A DNA stretch of 64,000 nt, taken from contig CM066991.1 of the NCBI GenBank assembly GCA_033977485.1, positions 58,275,350 to 58,339,349 on the forward strand. The letters run 5' to 3'. Below are positions 1-11,214 of the stretch, piece by piece. The translations under genes were made by a program, and so were the position numbers. Every line of letters starts with the position of its first letter. Position 1 is the stretch's first letter. The stretch is from Hydrangea macrophylla. Lineage: Eukaryota > Streptophyta > Magnoliopsida > Cornales > Hydrangeaceae. The notes under the pieces are model-generated. The model ran no database searches and was not told the origin of the DNA. It worked only from the letters and a program-made list of their open reading frames with translations.

Positions 1-700
1 ACCAACTATGACCATGATCCACCTTAATCTCCATATGGATCATAGGATCATAGGAAACTAAAGAATCAAACTCAAAGGGACTCAATGCAACATATAAAAT
101 CTTATGAATCTTAAAAGAAAAATAGAAATTCAAAGGAAATCAAGGTTCACTTGAGAAAAATTCAAGAGAGCAAATTCTTCAAAACTAACTCATACTTTTA
201 AACCCAAGGATTACTTAGATCCAAGCTAATGAATTATCATGAGATTCAATCATAAATTCTATGTGATGTGTGATGAAATGAGGTAAGAAGAGAGGTTTTT
301 AAAATGTGTAAAATCCTAGAACTATGAATTTGTGATTGACTTGCTTAATTCTACATAGGATTGAGAGGTTACCTCTATAACCTCAAGAATTTCTTCTATT
401 TCTTGTGAAGTTCTTCCAAAATCTTCAAATTCTTCTTCAATTCTTCAAGAAAAATCCCTTGTTCTTCTCTCAATTCTCTCTACTATATATGTATATCTCT
501 TGTATATATCAATTTGATTCAAAAGTCCCCCAATAATGGAGATGAAGGTCTATTTATATAGACCAACATTACAAGGTTAAATGGGTAAATTCGGGTGAAA
601 ATCCATGTGCAAAGTTTTCTTCTAGAACATATGAGAAAAACAGACTGTTACAGTGTGCGGCACTCGGTGAATTGTCTGCGGCACTCACTGAGTGTCGTTC
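1..700 (-). mobile_element. Tat-like LTR fragment, inverted
   Basis: This stretch resembles 5,340-5,860 in the same orientation, and resembles the reverse complement of the plus-strand LTR around 41,050-41,850. Shared landmarks are a run of text about ATCAAACTCAAGGG, the line AATAATGGAGATGA and a TATA-like TTTATATAGACCA near 550-566, which on the minus strand reads as a promoter. GCGGCACTC-type palindromic words at 655-700 match the U3 of the 40.6 kb LTR. I infer it is the 5' half of a Tat-type LTR lying on the minus strand and cut off at the window edge. No coding capacity is visible. Confidence 0.6.
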
Positions 701-1248
701 ATTTCTTGATTTTTATTATTTTTCGACTTCATGCGCGACACCTTGATTAGGGTTTGCCTTATGTGTATATATGAATTAGAGACTCTTTTTTTAGGTTTTT
801 GTTATTTGTACGCATTGCACATTTCCCATTCGCAGCTGGATCCCGGGTAAGTCCCTTTGTTCCTTTTTTGCATGTCATCTTACTTGCTATTTAAATTATA
901 TGATTTTGTATGCCTTTTATCGTTAGCAATCTTACACCCCTTTTGACATGCTTTTGTAATGTGTATATATATGTATAGTTGAGGGCATGCTTAGATTAAT
1001 AATTCAATTAAAAAGGATGTTGAGTAGAGGCATATCACGAGATAGGATGAGAGAGGGGTGTTTTAGTCCATCGGGCTCCTTTCCCTCTCATTCTATTATC
1101 CCCGAACCTAAAAATCTCTGGTTTCCAAAAGATCAGCTTGCTTTTAAAAAAGTTTCTTAATTTTTCTTTAAAAATTAAGTGGCGACTCGTATTTGAATTT
1201 GAAATTTGAAAAAGTTTAAAAAGTGTGGCTAGCCTACGAGTATCCACA
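701..1248 (+). mobile_element. Tat-like LTR, 3' portion (R/U5), plus strand
   Basis: The sequence matches 43,135-43,672 almost line by line: the CGACACCTTGATTAGG-like start, CGCAGCTGGATCCCGGGTA, TTGAGGGCATGCTTAGATTAAT, and an end in TATCCACA. The terminal CA at 1,247-1,248 is followed three bases later by a primer-binding site, so this is the end of a 5' LTR. It adjoins an oppositely oriented LTR piece at about 700, so the two halves do not form a normal LTR. Confidence 0.7.
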
Positions 1249-1251
1249 ATC

Positions 1252-1270
1252 TGGCGACTCTGCTAGGGAT
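1252..1270 (+). other. Primer-binding site of Tat-like retroelement
   Basis: TGGCGACTCTGCTAGGGAT begins three bases after the LTR end. A TGGCGACTC primer site, matching the 3' end of a tRNA-Arg, is characteristic of the Ogre/Tat group. It marks the start of the internal region of a plus-strand element. Confidence 0.7.
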
Positions 1271-2052
1271 CGAACCCAGAATCTCTGGTTTCACAGACCA
1301 GAATTTCTGATTTTGGGTTTACTCGAGGATTAGACTTAAATGCATCCTTTAAATTGAATTAATTAATTTTTGTTTGCTCGTTGCATTACACTTGCATGTC
1401 TCACTAGTCGATTGTACGGAACTATGACCTTGGAGGCTCGGGACAACCCGGTCGGTTAAGTTATCATGAGACCGTGTGATCACCCTTGATTTCATACCAT
1501 GTTTTGGTATATGAAACATCTTATTGGATGTGTGTCAAGGGTCCCTTATTGAGAAAAACCCGGCCTTTGCATACTAGCCTCTATAGAGCTTTTCAATCTT
1601 AGGAAATCAATTCTTGATTAGGATTAAGTGGTAGGGAGTTTTGTATGCCCGGAAAGGATTATTTGAGATGATGACGATGCTTACTTAATGTAGAATGTAT
1701 AACCTTTTAATCACCTTTTAGCAATTCCTTCTCGTGTCCCATGACATTTGGGAAGGTGCTAGATTTTGATTAGAAGATTACACTTCTTATATCTTGTCAA
1801 GCTAAGCATCATTGACCTTGTATGCATCCGAATTCATGAAGGATACGGCAATAATTCGATCATGTGATCCTTCTACCCGAAATTTTTTAAAATTCACTCT
1901 TGAGAGCAAATAATATTTTTGATAAACCATCATCTTTTCTTTCTTTTTTTTTTTTAAATCTTCAAAATTCATTTTCTTTTGATCAAGCAAAGCTCCAAAC
2001 TAAACATTTGTTAAGGTATATTTTCACATAATTATCTTCAAAGGAAAAGGAA

Positions 2053-2247
2053 ATCGAGTCTATTTTCGAGTCTTTATCAAGTCCATCGAGTCAAATAATG
2101 TAATCTGCAGCTGATCAAATAAAATGTCATTTTGCTTAAATAAATATGCCTAGTTGTGAATAAATGGATTGTTTAACCAAGAAATGAAGAAAATAAAAAT
2201 AAATCACTTTTCAAATGATGATGGAAGATATTTTATTGATAAATCTT
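2053..2247 (+). repeat. 195-bp direct repeat, copy 1
   Basis: Starts at ATCGAGTCTATTTTCGAG and ends at GATAAATCTT. The same text recurs at 3,176-3,370 with only a few substitutions, for example CTGCAG against CCGCAG. The offset is constant at 1,123 bp, so the copies are collinear without gaps. Confidence 0.9.
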
Positions 2248-2532
2248 GGGAATTGTTTTGAAGAGAAATATTTTTCAAATGAATTTCAAAGCAAAATTCC
2301 AATCCAATCATCTTTGTTGAAGAAAGGTTTAACATCCTCATTCTCAAAAGATTTTATTATCCAAGAAATATTCCCAAATGAATTTTAAAACTTTTTAAAA
2401 AGTCCAACCTTTGAAAGGATAACAAGGATCACAATGAGAAGAGAAATTGGCACAATTGACATGAGTGAGAATTTTATGTACTTATGTGTTTTATATACTA
2501 GAACTAGAATTTTTCTTTCTTTTTTAGAGTGG

Positions 2533-2533
<1 letters not shown>

Positions 2534-2600
<67 letters not shown>
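2534..2600 (+). repeat. (CA)n microsatellite
   Basis: About 33 uninterrupted CA units. Open frames crossing it encode only Thr-His or Val-Cys repeats and are not genes. Confidence 0.95.
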
Positions 2601-2605
<5 letters not shown>

Positions 2606-3175
2606 TTTCATTCGTGTGCCATGCGTGCGATGCATGCATTTAGTCACATCAAATCATCAAAGCATGTACATTTATGCACTCTCATCATATCAATCAATAT
2701 CAGTGCATTCATGTAGAGTACAAATTCACAACATCCTCTTTCCAGTCAAGATCAAAGTAATCCAATAGTTCCTCAAAATTCCTGGCCCCTTGAAAATCAA
2801 TTTCGCATGCGGACATTTTACCTATCTATGTTGTTGGATTTGTAGAAAGAGTGGAACAACTAGATCCCCTAGTGAGGGCACTTCTAACTTTCTTGGGTTC
2901 ATCCTTCTTGATTTAGAGGAGAATATGTTTTTGCACACATGCTATTGGGGAGTAGCGAACCCGAAGGTTCAAATGATGCTAGTGAAGAGATATCGTTTGG
3001 AAATACTATTATTGAAGAAAATGTGGATGCTCTTGGAGACTCAATAAATTTAAAATCATCTGTGACACTCTAGTTGAGACCAAGTCGAGTCTAGTCTGGT
3101 AATCGAGTCATGTCTGAGTTAGAGTCAAGTGTCAAGTGTCAAGTGTCAAAGTTGTGTTTGTTTTGTCAGTTTTCC

Positions 3176-3370
3176 ATCGAGTCTATTTTCGAGTCTTTAT
3201 CAAGTCCATCGAGTCAAATAATGTAATCCGCAGCTGATCAAATAAAATGTCATTTTGCTTAAATAAATGTGCCTAGTTGTGAATAAATGGATTGTTTAAC
3301 CAAGAAATGAAGAAAATAAAAATAAATCACTTTTCAAATGATGATGGAAGATATTTTATTGATAAATCTT
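3176..3370 (+). repeat. 195-bp direct repeat, copy 2
   Basis: Second copy of the repeat at 2,053-2,247. The near-identity suggests a recent segmental duplication inside the retroelement leader. Confidence 0.9.
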
Positions 3371-3609
3371 TGCATTGAAAATGATCCCCAAGTGATTAAA
3401 GCAAATTTTGTGCCAAATCCACAGAGGAGTACAGAGTTGATTAGTTTTACTTTAAGAATTCAAAGATGCTCTCGCTCAATCTTGGAAAGGTAAACTTGGA
3501 ACTTCTTGAAGCTTGCTCACCATCCCTTTTTTTCCCTCAAATATAAAGCCTAAAAGATGAGCCCAACTAGTCCAAAACCATAAATTTGGTCCTTGATGGT
3601 GGCAAGATA

Positions 3610-4670
3610 TTTTAAATGAACTTCTTCTTACAAAAAAAAAGAGCTCGTTATGATAAAAACCCAAAAGGGTGCTTAGGCAAAAGTTAGAGCATAAAATAAA
3701 AAGAGAGAAGAAATAGAAAGAAAAGAAAAGAAAAAAAATAGAGAAAGAGAGCTCGCTAGGATGAAAACCTGAAAGGGTGCCTAGGCAAAAGTTAGAGCAC
3801 AAAATAAAAAGAGAGAAAAAATTGAAAGAAAAAGGGTAAAAAAGTTTAAGGAAAAAAAAAATAGAGCTCACTAGAATGAAAACCCGAAATGGTGCCTAGG
3901 CAAAAGTTAGAACAAAAATAAGATGCGTGTTGATTTCAAAACCCCGAATCCTAGCTAGTCAAAATCATGAAAAAAAAAATAAGAGATAGTAAGATGAAGA
4001 AAAGAAAGGAAAGAGATAAGAAAAAAAAAAGAGAATTCTTGAGCACTCCAAAGTACATCATTGGCATACGAATTATCTCAAGGCATTGTGTTGTTCTAAA
4101 CAAAGAAAAGCAATTAAAAATAAAAAAAAATGAGAGATTTGAAAGCATCAATTAGTCTCAAAATTTTGTGAAAGGCTCAATGGCTAAGTGGGCCTAAAAT
4201 ATCTTTGAGAAAAACAAAGAGAGATTTGAAAGGATGATATTGCTTTGTGAGCATGATAGAGTTTGAATAAAACATAATGTGTTATGGGAGTTGTAAAGAT
4301 TGACTGGCTAGTGAAAAGGTAAAAAGAATCAACCACCGCAAACAAAAAAAGAGAAGAAAAGAGGAAACGAAGAAGGAAAAAAGATGCATAAAAGGAAAGA
4401 GCACGCATTGGACCCAAAAGGCAACATGGTTCAAAAAGCCCACCAATCCTTGAAGCCTAATTCTTCTAAGTCCTTCAGAGTACTTGAACTACGCTTGACC
4501 TGATTCCCGCTAAGGGATACGTAGGCATCCTGCTCGGTTCAGCCATCACCCCACGATCTCATGCTATCTTTCTTCAGGCCTTGACCGAACTACTTTGGAC
4601 CTGATTCCCACTCGGGGATAAATAGGCGAACCTCCCAAGGTTCTCGGTTAATAACCATCACCGTAAGCTA
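3610..4670 (+). mobile_element. Tat-like 3' non-coding region, plus strand
   Basis: Three diverged, roughly 110-bp repeats (about 3,640-3,745, 3,747-3,862 and 3,863-3,930) each carry GAGCTCG/CTAGGATGAAAAC and GTGCCTAGGCAAAAGTTAGAGC. The reverse complement of this wording occurs at 57,690-57,760, just beyond the integrase end of the intact minus-strand element. Two copies of the CTACG...CGTAG stem-loop follow at 4,486-4,530 and 4,587-4,632. The region is therefore the part normally found between integrase and the 3' LTR, here lying close to a primer-binding site because the coding region has been lost. Confidence 0.65.
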
Positions 4671-5875
4671 TTTTCGAACCCAAAAAGAAAATCAAAGATC
4701 AAATGGTCCAATCTCTGGGAATTGAACCAAGACCAGACACTACTCAGAATTTACCAACTCTATGTCTAGAGTTTTTGTGTGATTTTCTAAAAATAGTAAA
4801 TGAAGGGAATCACTTTTATCTTTTTAGGGGATCTTATTAAATTTAACTTCATGAAAAAAATTATTTAAAGCTTAAATAACATGTTTAAGGCTCTGATCTA
4901 TTCAAAACAATACTGATCTGCTGTTATGAAATTTTGGATAGAGAGTAGCTAGCTTACAAATCCTAAGATCAAACCATCTTAACTACGAAATCTCAATAAA
5001 ACAAAAATTACAATTGTACATATATGAGTTGGGGACAAATTCCAATTGGTCTCGTTCAATTCCAATGGACCATTATTTAATTAAAAATCTTTGATCACAG
5101 TTGGTTAATGAATTCATTGCACCAATGTTGACATCTAAGCCATGAAAATTGATAAGTCTAATTCCTCTCTCAAGTTGATGATCCTTGAGGAATATAGACT
5201 TATCTTATTCAATCCTCCTCCCAAATAATGATCCTTGGAGACTAAACATGTCCAATCCATATAAACCTCAATGGAATGTGGAGAGAATTCCATGAGATTT
5301 CAAATTAAAGGGTCCAAATCATGAGCCAAGACTTGGATCCACTAATCATATATGGATATAACTATGATCTACCCTATTTCCCATATAAATCATAAGATTG
5401 TAGAGAATTAAGGATCAAACTCAAGGGAATCCAATGAGATATTGAAGATCTCATGGACCCCAATAGAAGAATATAAACAAAAGGAAATAGAATAAAAAGT
5501 TTATTTGAAAATCTAAGTCAAAGTTCTTTTACAAACTTGCTTTGTCTTAAACCCAAAGCTTTATTTAGATCCAAATCAATGAAAACAAATGAAAATTCAA
5601 TCACAGTTCTAGTGGTGTGTGATGAAATAAGGTAGGAAGAGACTTTTTGAAAATCTCTCAATTCTTCTCAATTCTCTTTATGTTTGCAATATTTCTTCAC
5701 TTGTGAAAAAAGGATCCCAATAATGGAGATGAACATCTCCTTATATAGACCACTCTTAAAGGGTTAATTTGGTCAATTCGGGGGTAAAAACCCATGTGCA
5801 ATGATATTTTATACGTATTGAAGAAAAATAGTCTATTACAGCGGGCCGACATTCACTATACCATTCTCTTCTCTA
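4671..5875 (-). mobile_element. Tat-like LTR fragment, minus strand
   Basis: The text starting AACCCAAAAAGAAAATCAAAGAT and running to about 5,870 matches the reverse complement of 41,150-42,500 in the plus-strand LTR. That includes the words GGACCATTATTTAATTAAAAAT, CACCAATGTTGACATCTAAG and the TATA region ATGGAGATGAACATCTCCTTATATAGACC. The U5 end is missing, because the match starts inside the LTR at 4,671. On the right it runs directly into a plant mobile domain pseudogene, with no polypurine tract. Confidence 0.7.
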
Positions 5876-5879
5876 TTCG

Positions 5880-7060
5880 GCCCTGATGATCTGGGCTACT
5901 ACCTACAACTCTTTTCTTTTCAAAGTCGGTCCCATGGGACTGACTATAGGAGACATTAGTTTCCTTATAGGATTCCATCCTCATGGGGAAGAAATTGGCC
6001 CTGATTCTAAGACCCCAGAGGTCACCTTCAAATATCCCTTGGCTGACAAGAGTGCCAAGGGTAAAACCAAACATCTTGCTGCTTATCAGTCCTTCCTTCA
6101 AAGCTGCATAGGTGAGAAGCGAAGCGAAGTGAAGTGACCGATTTCAAACATATAGCTTTCCTTATCTATTGGTTGAATAAGTTCATTTTTTTTATTCTGC
6201 TTCTGTGGCCATTACAAAGGAGTATACAAAACTGGCTATTTGCCTTGGCCATGGGGAAGCCCATTGCCATGGCCTACCTAGTCTAGTCCCATTTAATGCG
6301 TGGAGTCCATGACTATGTCGTATCTGATTTTGCCAAGCCCGCCAGTGGTCCCTTGTGGCTGCTTCAATGTTGGTTGATGGCTTACTTTTTGGAGCTCAGT
6401 TCAACTGTTGAGTCGGACACAGATGCCTCAGTTTTTGCTTTCTGACATGCTGATCTCACTCCCCCATCTTACTCCTTTTTCTGAATGCTTTTCTTTCTTC
6501 TATGACTGATGTGCTACACGGTCCCCCTCTCAATTTCTTCCATTTTCTGTCAATTTAGAAAACTATCCCTCATTCCTTCAACTGCCAACCAACCAGACCG
6601 ATATCACTCCAAGTATCCAATCTCACTACACTGAGGTCTAGGGTGGGTACTTGGTGCCGACGGACATCATTTATTGTCCCACAATCGGTACAAATTAGAA
6701 ATGTGGGGTTGAGTATTACTATCCACCTTTCTTTGCCCGACAATTTGGTTTAAACTAAATGGTCCCACTTCCTCCCTATCGTTCACTTAATCGTGATATC
6801 TCTGACTGAGATATCATAGGTAAGATAGAATGGGCTGAGAAGATTCGGACAAAGGCGAACAGACTTAAGGGAAAGTTCACCTTTACGCCCTTTGAGGAAA
6901 TCCCTTTCCCCACCAACCAATTTGACATTTAGTGGAGCAAGCGGATGGTCGTTGTTCAGAGCCTTTGCACATCGTCCTGTAGAGGATCTCTCCCGATTCA
7001 AATGTTTATGCTTCGGCCACTCAGGCCGAAGATCCTAGTCCACCCACTGACTTTTTATTT
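5880..7060 (+). pseudogene. Broken plant mobile domain (PMD) gene
   Basis: Conceptual translation, switching frames, gives PMD-like blocks in the expected order. First is GPMGLTIGDISFLIGF followed by GEEIGP (5,930-6,000). Next are HIAFLIYWLNKFIF (6,148-6,190), LAMGKPIAMAYLV and PLWLLQCWLMAYFLEL (6,245-6,395). Last is YYYPPFFARQFGLN (6,715-6,755), the counterpart of the PMD motif in which a basic residue and Gln-Phe-Gly precede the end of the domain. At least three frame changes and stops prevent translation. PMD proteins occur as plant genes (MAIN/MAIL type) and as extra ORFs of Ty3/gypsy elements. Here the pseudogene lies head-on to a minus-strand LTR, the same relative position as the ORF at 56.5 kb, so it probably came with a retroelement. 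Confidence 0.7.
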
Positions 7061-7708
7061 CACAGGCCGTAGGACAAAAGAGGAAGATCGTGGAAAAGAG
7101 TTCCATCCATAGCGGCAGGAGCAAATGAGACAAGTGGTAGATAAACGTCTACTTGAAATCGACCTGAAACAGACAGAAAAAGGGGTGAGAGCTTGGACTG
7201 AATATATAAAATGAAACCCTTACAAATTTGAGCCCCCGATACAAGACTTCATAAAACCCTCAAATAATAAAATTCCCTTGATCCCTGAAGCCGATTTTTC
7301 CATTACATCACCTATTATAGTGTCTGGACAGAGCAAGTCTTCAAACTTCCTTTAAGCGAACGGCCAAACTTCACTGGTCACTACGTCACTTGCCTCAATG
7401 ATTACTTTGCTCACTACCAGGGAGGGACTTCCATCTATATAGACCCCGATGCTAGAGGTTAGTTCATTTTGCCATATTTGCTTTTTCTCAAGTCAGACTG
7501 ATTTTCATTCTTCTTTCTGTGTAGTTGCTTTGCCACCCAGCTAGAAACTTGCAGTCCCTCTTCTCGTCATCGAATCTAGTGATGATGAAGAGGCCAAGAT
7601 GGCAAAGAAAAAACAACAGATGACCAAATCTACAAGGGTAAAAACTCGTCTGATTCCCTTATATGCCAGGGATGAACTCCCAATGAAACAATTAGCTCAT
7701 CGTCTTGC
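7061..7708. other. Decayed sequence, probably same retroelement
   Basis: No intact frame is present. Short peptides here could be the C-terminal tail of the PMD pseudogene, but I cannot confirm it. A 50-bp stretch at 7,658-7,708 (TATGCCAGGGATGAACTCCC onward) has a diverged counterpart at 8,941-8,987, so the intervening 1.2 kb looks like an insertion or a duplication product. Confidence 0.35.
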
Positions 7709-8079
7709 TTAGGGGTGATAAAATAACCCGCTAGGCCAAACCGGCTGGTCGACTTCAACCGAATCTAGCAGTTTTGGCCGGTGCTGAAGGTGATTAGTCG
7801 GTGCACGGTTGTGTACAAAAGGAACATCGACTATTCGGTTAGGCACACGGTTCCGTTAGTTAAAAAATGCTAACCGGCCGAACCGGCCGAGCTTAATACA
7901 TGGAGTATATAATAAATACATATATATAATTATTAAATAGACTGAAACCTAAGCCTAATAGACACTAGACCCCAGACTAAAGCCTCGATTCTCTCCATAC
8001 GGTGTATAGTGTACACCTTTTACACTTCTCTCACTCAAACTTTTGATTTTTCCAAACCTAAAGTCTATCCAATCTCAAT

Positions 8080-8136
<57 letters not shown>

Positions 8137-8890
8137 TACCCTAATGCTATAAACTATAAAGCATCACCATCGACCTCACTACACACTCTCTGATTGAAGT
8201 AACTACAGAGGTAAATCAGCTTCTAGCTTTCGCAAATACCCAAAGGCCAAAAGCCTCACCGTCATCGGCATCTCTCCATAGTGTTCTCACCAGTGTCTCT
8301 CCACTATCTGACGTCATCTCTCTCCCATGCCTCTCATTCTCTCATGTTTGGTTGTTGCTCAACAAATGTTTGATTCTATGCCAAAAAAAAAAATCAAGAA
8401 GTAGGAGAAAAAATAAATCCCCAAATAAGGAGCAAAAGAAATCAAAATATAACAGATCCAAAATGGTATGATTTGGAAGCCCAAGGTACTCTACTCTTGA
8501 TTTATCCTCTCCTTTTTTGGTTGTTGCCCAAAAAAATTGATGAGATGTGCTGCTTGTTGAACATGAAGCAACAATTTTTTGTAGTCATTTATGTACATGT
8601 CTTTGTATGTATTTTTTTTCTTTGCTTGCCAAATTATTGATTGTATTTATGTATATGTATGTATATATATGTATGTGTATTTATCTATGTAAGAAATTCA
8701 AATTTTTTGCATCTTTCACCATTGATTTTGTTTGGGGATGCTGATTGATATGAATGAGGGTTTGCAAAAATTACTTTCCCTTTTTGGCCAAAAATCGACG
8801 GTTAACCGAAACCAACTGACAGTATGAGTGGTCGGTTAACAAGTCACTACCGATTGTGCCAGTTAAAATCGGTTGTCAAGACCACAACAC
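7709..8890. mobile_element. Possible non-autonomous DNA element with CCGG/CGGTT ends
   Basis: The block starts TAGGGGTGATAAAAT and has subterminal repeats of AACCGGCCG and CGGTT/AACCG on both sides (7,735-7,890 and 8,795-8,880). In between is AT-rich non-coding sequence and a (CT)n(CA)n microsatellite at about 8,081-8,136. TAGGGGTG starts with CGGTT-rich subterminal regions are often seen in non-autonomous hAT elements. I could not define matching terminal inverted repeats or an 8-bp target duplication, so the class is a guess. Confidence 0.3.
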
Positions 8891-9279
8891 CGATTAAATC
8901 TTTATTCTTTATTTGTACATTCAAGGTCGATAAGCAGGCCTGTATGCCAGGGATGACCTCCCTAGGATGCAACCTGCTCATTGTCTTGTTCCTACTTAGA
9001 TAACGGCTCACTTTTACTATTGAACCATGGGTCAAGGTCTTATATTGCCGAACTACCAAAATGGCCATTTCCCTCGCAATGGAACAAAAGGGTGCAAGTT
9101 TTTGATTCTGGAATCTCAAAGTCTCCCATTTCTTTGTTTTCAAAATAAAACCGGGGCTTTGTTCTTTTTCAAAATTCATTTTAATCTCACTTTTCATAAG
9201 TCTCTCACTTTCAAAATCTCTGGCTTCAAAAAATCATCTATTTTTTTTTCAAACCTTCCCCTTTTCAAATCACTTGGGA
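8891..9279 (+). mobile_element. Retroelement-derived non-coding remnant
   Basis: A continuation of the decayed element before the 33-bp array. A diverged copy of the 7,658-7,708 wording lies at 8,941-8,987. No protein similarity is visible. Confidence 0.3.
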
Positions 9280-9520
9280 CTCCCACACTTTGCAACCACT
9301 CGGGACTAAATCCCACAATTTCAAATCATTTGGGACCAAGTCCCATACTTTCAAATCACTCAGAACCAAGTCCTACATTTTTTTTATCAATCGGGACCAA
9401 GTCCTACTTTTTTCAAATCACTCGAGACCAAGTCCCACGTCTTTTTTTTCAAGTCACTCGGAACCAACATTTCCAAATCACTCGGAACCAAGTTCCACAT
9501 CTCCAAATCATACTAAAGTT
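9280..9520 (+). repeat. Tandem array of ~33-bp hairpin-cored repeats
   Basis: About seven diverged units of the form TCAAATCACTCGGGACCAAGTCCCACA. Each centres on GGGAC-CAA-GTCCC, a 5-bp inverted repeat around a 3-base loop. The array is followed at 9,559-9,600 by the CTACG...CGTAG stem-loop found in the Tat-like elements of this window, which places it in the 3' non-coding region of a plus-strand element. Confidence 0.8.
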
Positions 9521-9639
9521 CACTAATCTTAAGTTCGCTTTCACAAAAACACAACCAGAACTACGTTTGGCATGATTTCCATCTTGGGATACGTAAGCAA
9601 CTCTTAAGAGTGCGGGCATACCCATCACCATTTCTACCA

Positions 9640-10039
9640 TCCACCTTTTTAAAACAAAAAACTTGTTTATCAATCAAAATGCCCCATTTTACTACAAATA
9701 CTAAACCCGGCAACCGTGTGTTTTCACAGATGTTCGAGGGTGCCTTACACCTTCTCTCGACATAATTGAGTCCCCGAACCTATCTCCGAATCTTTGGTTT
9801 TCATATGGCTATTCAGAGTCACAACTTTCAAAAAAAGGGCTCCACTTTTCAAAATCAAAAGTACAAAATTGAAGTCAAAAGGATCCTAATACCCAAATAT
9901 TAGGTGACGACTCTAAATATTTCGATTGTGCCCTATTACTCTTTTCACATCCCTCCCAACAAAATTCGTCGCATTTAAACCATTTTTGAAAGAGCCGGGC
10001 ATTCAACAGCTGGCTGGTTCTAAGAACCCGGGTGCGACA
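9640..10039 (+). mobile_element. Short LTR remnant, plus strand (candidate)
   Basis: The words GAGGGTGCCTTACACCTTCTCTC, CCCCGAACC and TAGGTGACGACTC follow the order of GAGGGTGTTTTAGTC, CCCCGAACC and AGTGGCGACTC in the long Tat LTRs, so this is the R/U5 end of a related LTR. It appears to end in CA at 10,038-10,039. The left boundary is not visible. Confidence 0.45.
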
Positions 10040-10395
10040 ATGATTCCCTGTCTAAGATTTCCCAACAAAAAATTGTGAGAAAAAACTTATAGTTTATAAA
10101 AGAGATTCGCCCCCCACCCCCCCAAAACCAAAAAAATAGTAAAAAAAAATCCCAATCCCACTACCATAAGTTTTGTTCATGAGTTTAGTAAGAAAAGCTT
10201 TTCTCAAAAAAAATTTTGTAGTGTGAAAAACACTTTAATTAGTATGATTAATAAAGGAAAACTGTGAGGAAAAGAAGAATAAAGAAGATGAAAAAAAAAA
10301 TTAAAAGAAAAAATTGAATTTTGTGAGTAACTTCTCCTCCTCTTTTTTCGAGTGTCTATTATATTTCAAAACTTTCAATAGCAAATGCTATATAT
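10040..10395. other. AT-rich spacer, no gene
   Basis: A- and C-homopolymer-rich sequence with no supported feature. Confidence 0.5.
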
Positions 10396-11058
10396 TTTTT
10401 TTTTGATGATCGGCAAAAGCCTACAACATTACATTGAAACAAACAAACGGATTCCAAAAAGAACCAGTACAGCAACAGAAGAAAGAAAAATATACAAACA
10501 CAAAAGCAACACAGAACAACAGAAACAGAAAACAAACACAGAAAACATCTGAAGCTGCACTGCAGTCGCCCAACTCCAAAGATCTCTCGAACTGTGGCAC
10601 CGCTACCAAGCTGGGGCTGAGGAGCAACTGCCGAACCACCCACTAACGAGGAACACCCCGAAGCATGAACTCCACAACAAGAATCCCACTCAAAACTCCA
10701 AATCTAACGGAAGAAAAGATAGATCTGGAGTAGAAAGAACTGGATTCAAGCACAGCATCCATGAGCACGAAGCGTCTCGTCGGGGAACCAAGAAAAAAGA
10801 AAAACACACACCAAACCCCTACAAGAGGGGACAAACCCTCAAAAGAGGGACAAAATCCCCACAAAGGGGAACAAACTCTCCCTAAGGAGAGACCAAAAAA
10901 ACAAAAACAAGATCCAAACTCTCCCATGGACAAGCCATGGGAGAGCCTGAAACCAGGCGCAGCAAGGGGAGGGGACGAGAGGTTTCTAGAGAGAGAGAGA
11001 CGTGAGGTTTCTGGAAGAGTCTTTTTAACACCCAGGTATTTTTTATACGATGCTAGAA
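10396..11058 (-). mobile_element. 5'-truncated LINE, 3' end
   Basis: On the minus strand the element ends GGCTTTTGCCGATCATC followed by a poly-A run (the T run at 10,396-10,404). This is the usual 3' end wording of plant L1-type LINEs. A direct repeat of about nine bases, GCTATATAT, lies just outside the poly-A at 10,387 and again near 11,059, consistent with a target-site duplication. The body is GT-rich in the minus strand with a short phase of AGGGGACAAA-type repeats (10,815-10,890). It contains no reverse transcriptase sequence, so only the 3' untranslated part was inserted. Confidence 0.6.
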
Positions 11059-11214
11059 GCTATATATGAAAGCACTAGCGAAATTAATTTACTTTCTATT
11101 TTTCCCCCCTTATTTTCTTTATCTTTTCCTTCTCAGAAACTGCAAACCAAATAGAGCCCGAATGTTAGATAAAAGTAACTTTGTACTTTAGCAAGGTTAT
11201 TTTATTGTGTTAGA

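Larger units (their letters stand above)
1271..3600 (+). mobile_element. Non-coding leader of rearranged Tat-like element
   Basis: This is the sequence downstream of the primer-binding site. No gag, protease or pol similarity is visible, and every open stretch is short and AT-rich. It contains a (CA)n microsatellite, two nearly identical 195-bp direct repeats and T-rich tracts. It is probably untranslated leader and spacer left after loss of the coding region. Part of it (about 2,770-3,060) is not recognisable. Confidence 0.45.

Noticed and set aside
2385..2768. Open frames rich in Thr-His or Val-Cys
   Set aside because: They are produced by the (CA)n microsatellite.
3476..4417. Phe/Leu-rich minus-strand open frames as membrane proteins
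   Set aside because: They arise from A/G-rich repeats on the plus strand and coincide with Tat-like 3' non-coding sequence.
8547..8744. A 65-codon cysteine-rich open frame as a small secreted peptide
   Set aside because: It lies in low-complexity AT-rich sequence of a probable transposon, with no signal-peptide cleavage context or conserved cysteine spacing that I recognise.
10359..10933. Minus-strand open frames with hydrophobic segments
   Set aside because: They lie within the 3' untranslated part of a truncated LINE and have no similarity to LINE proteins.
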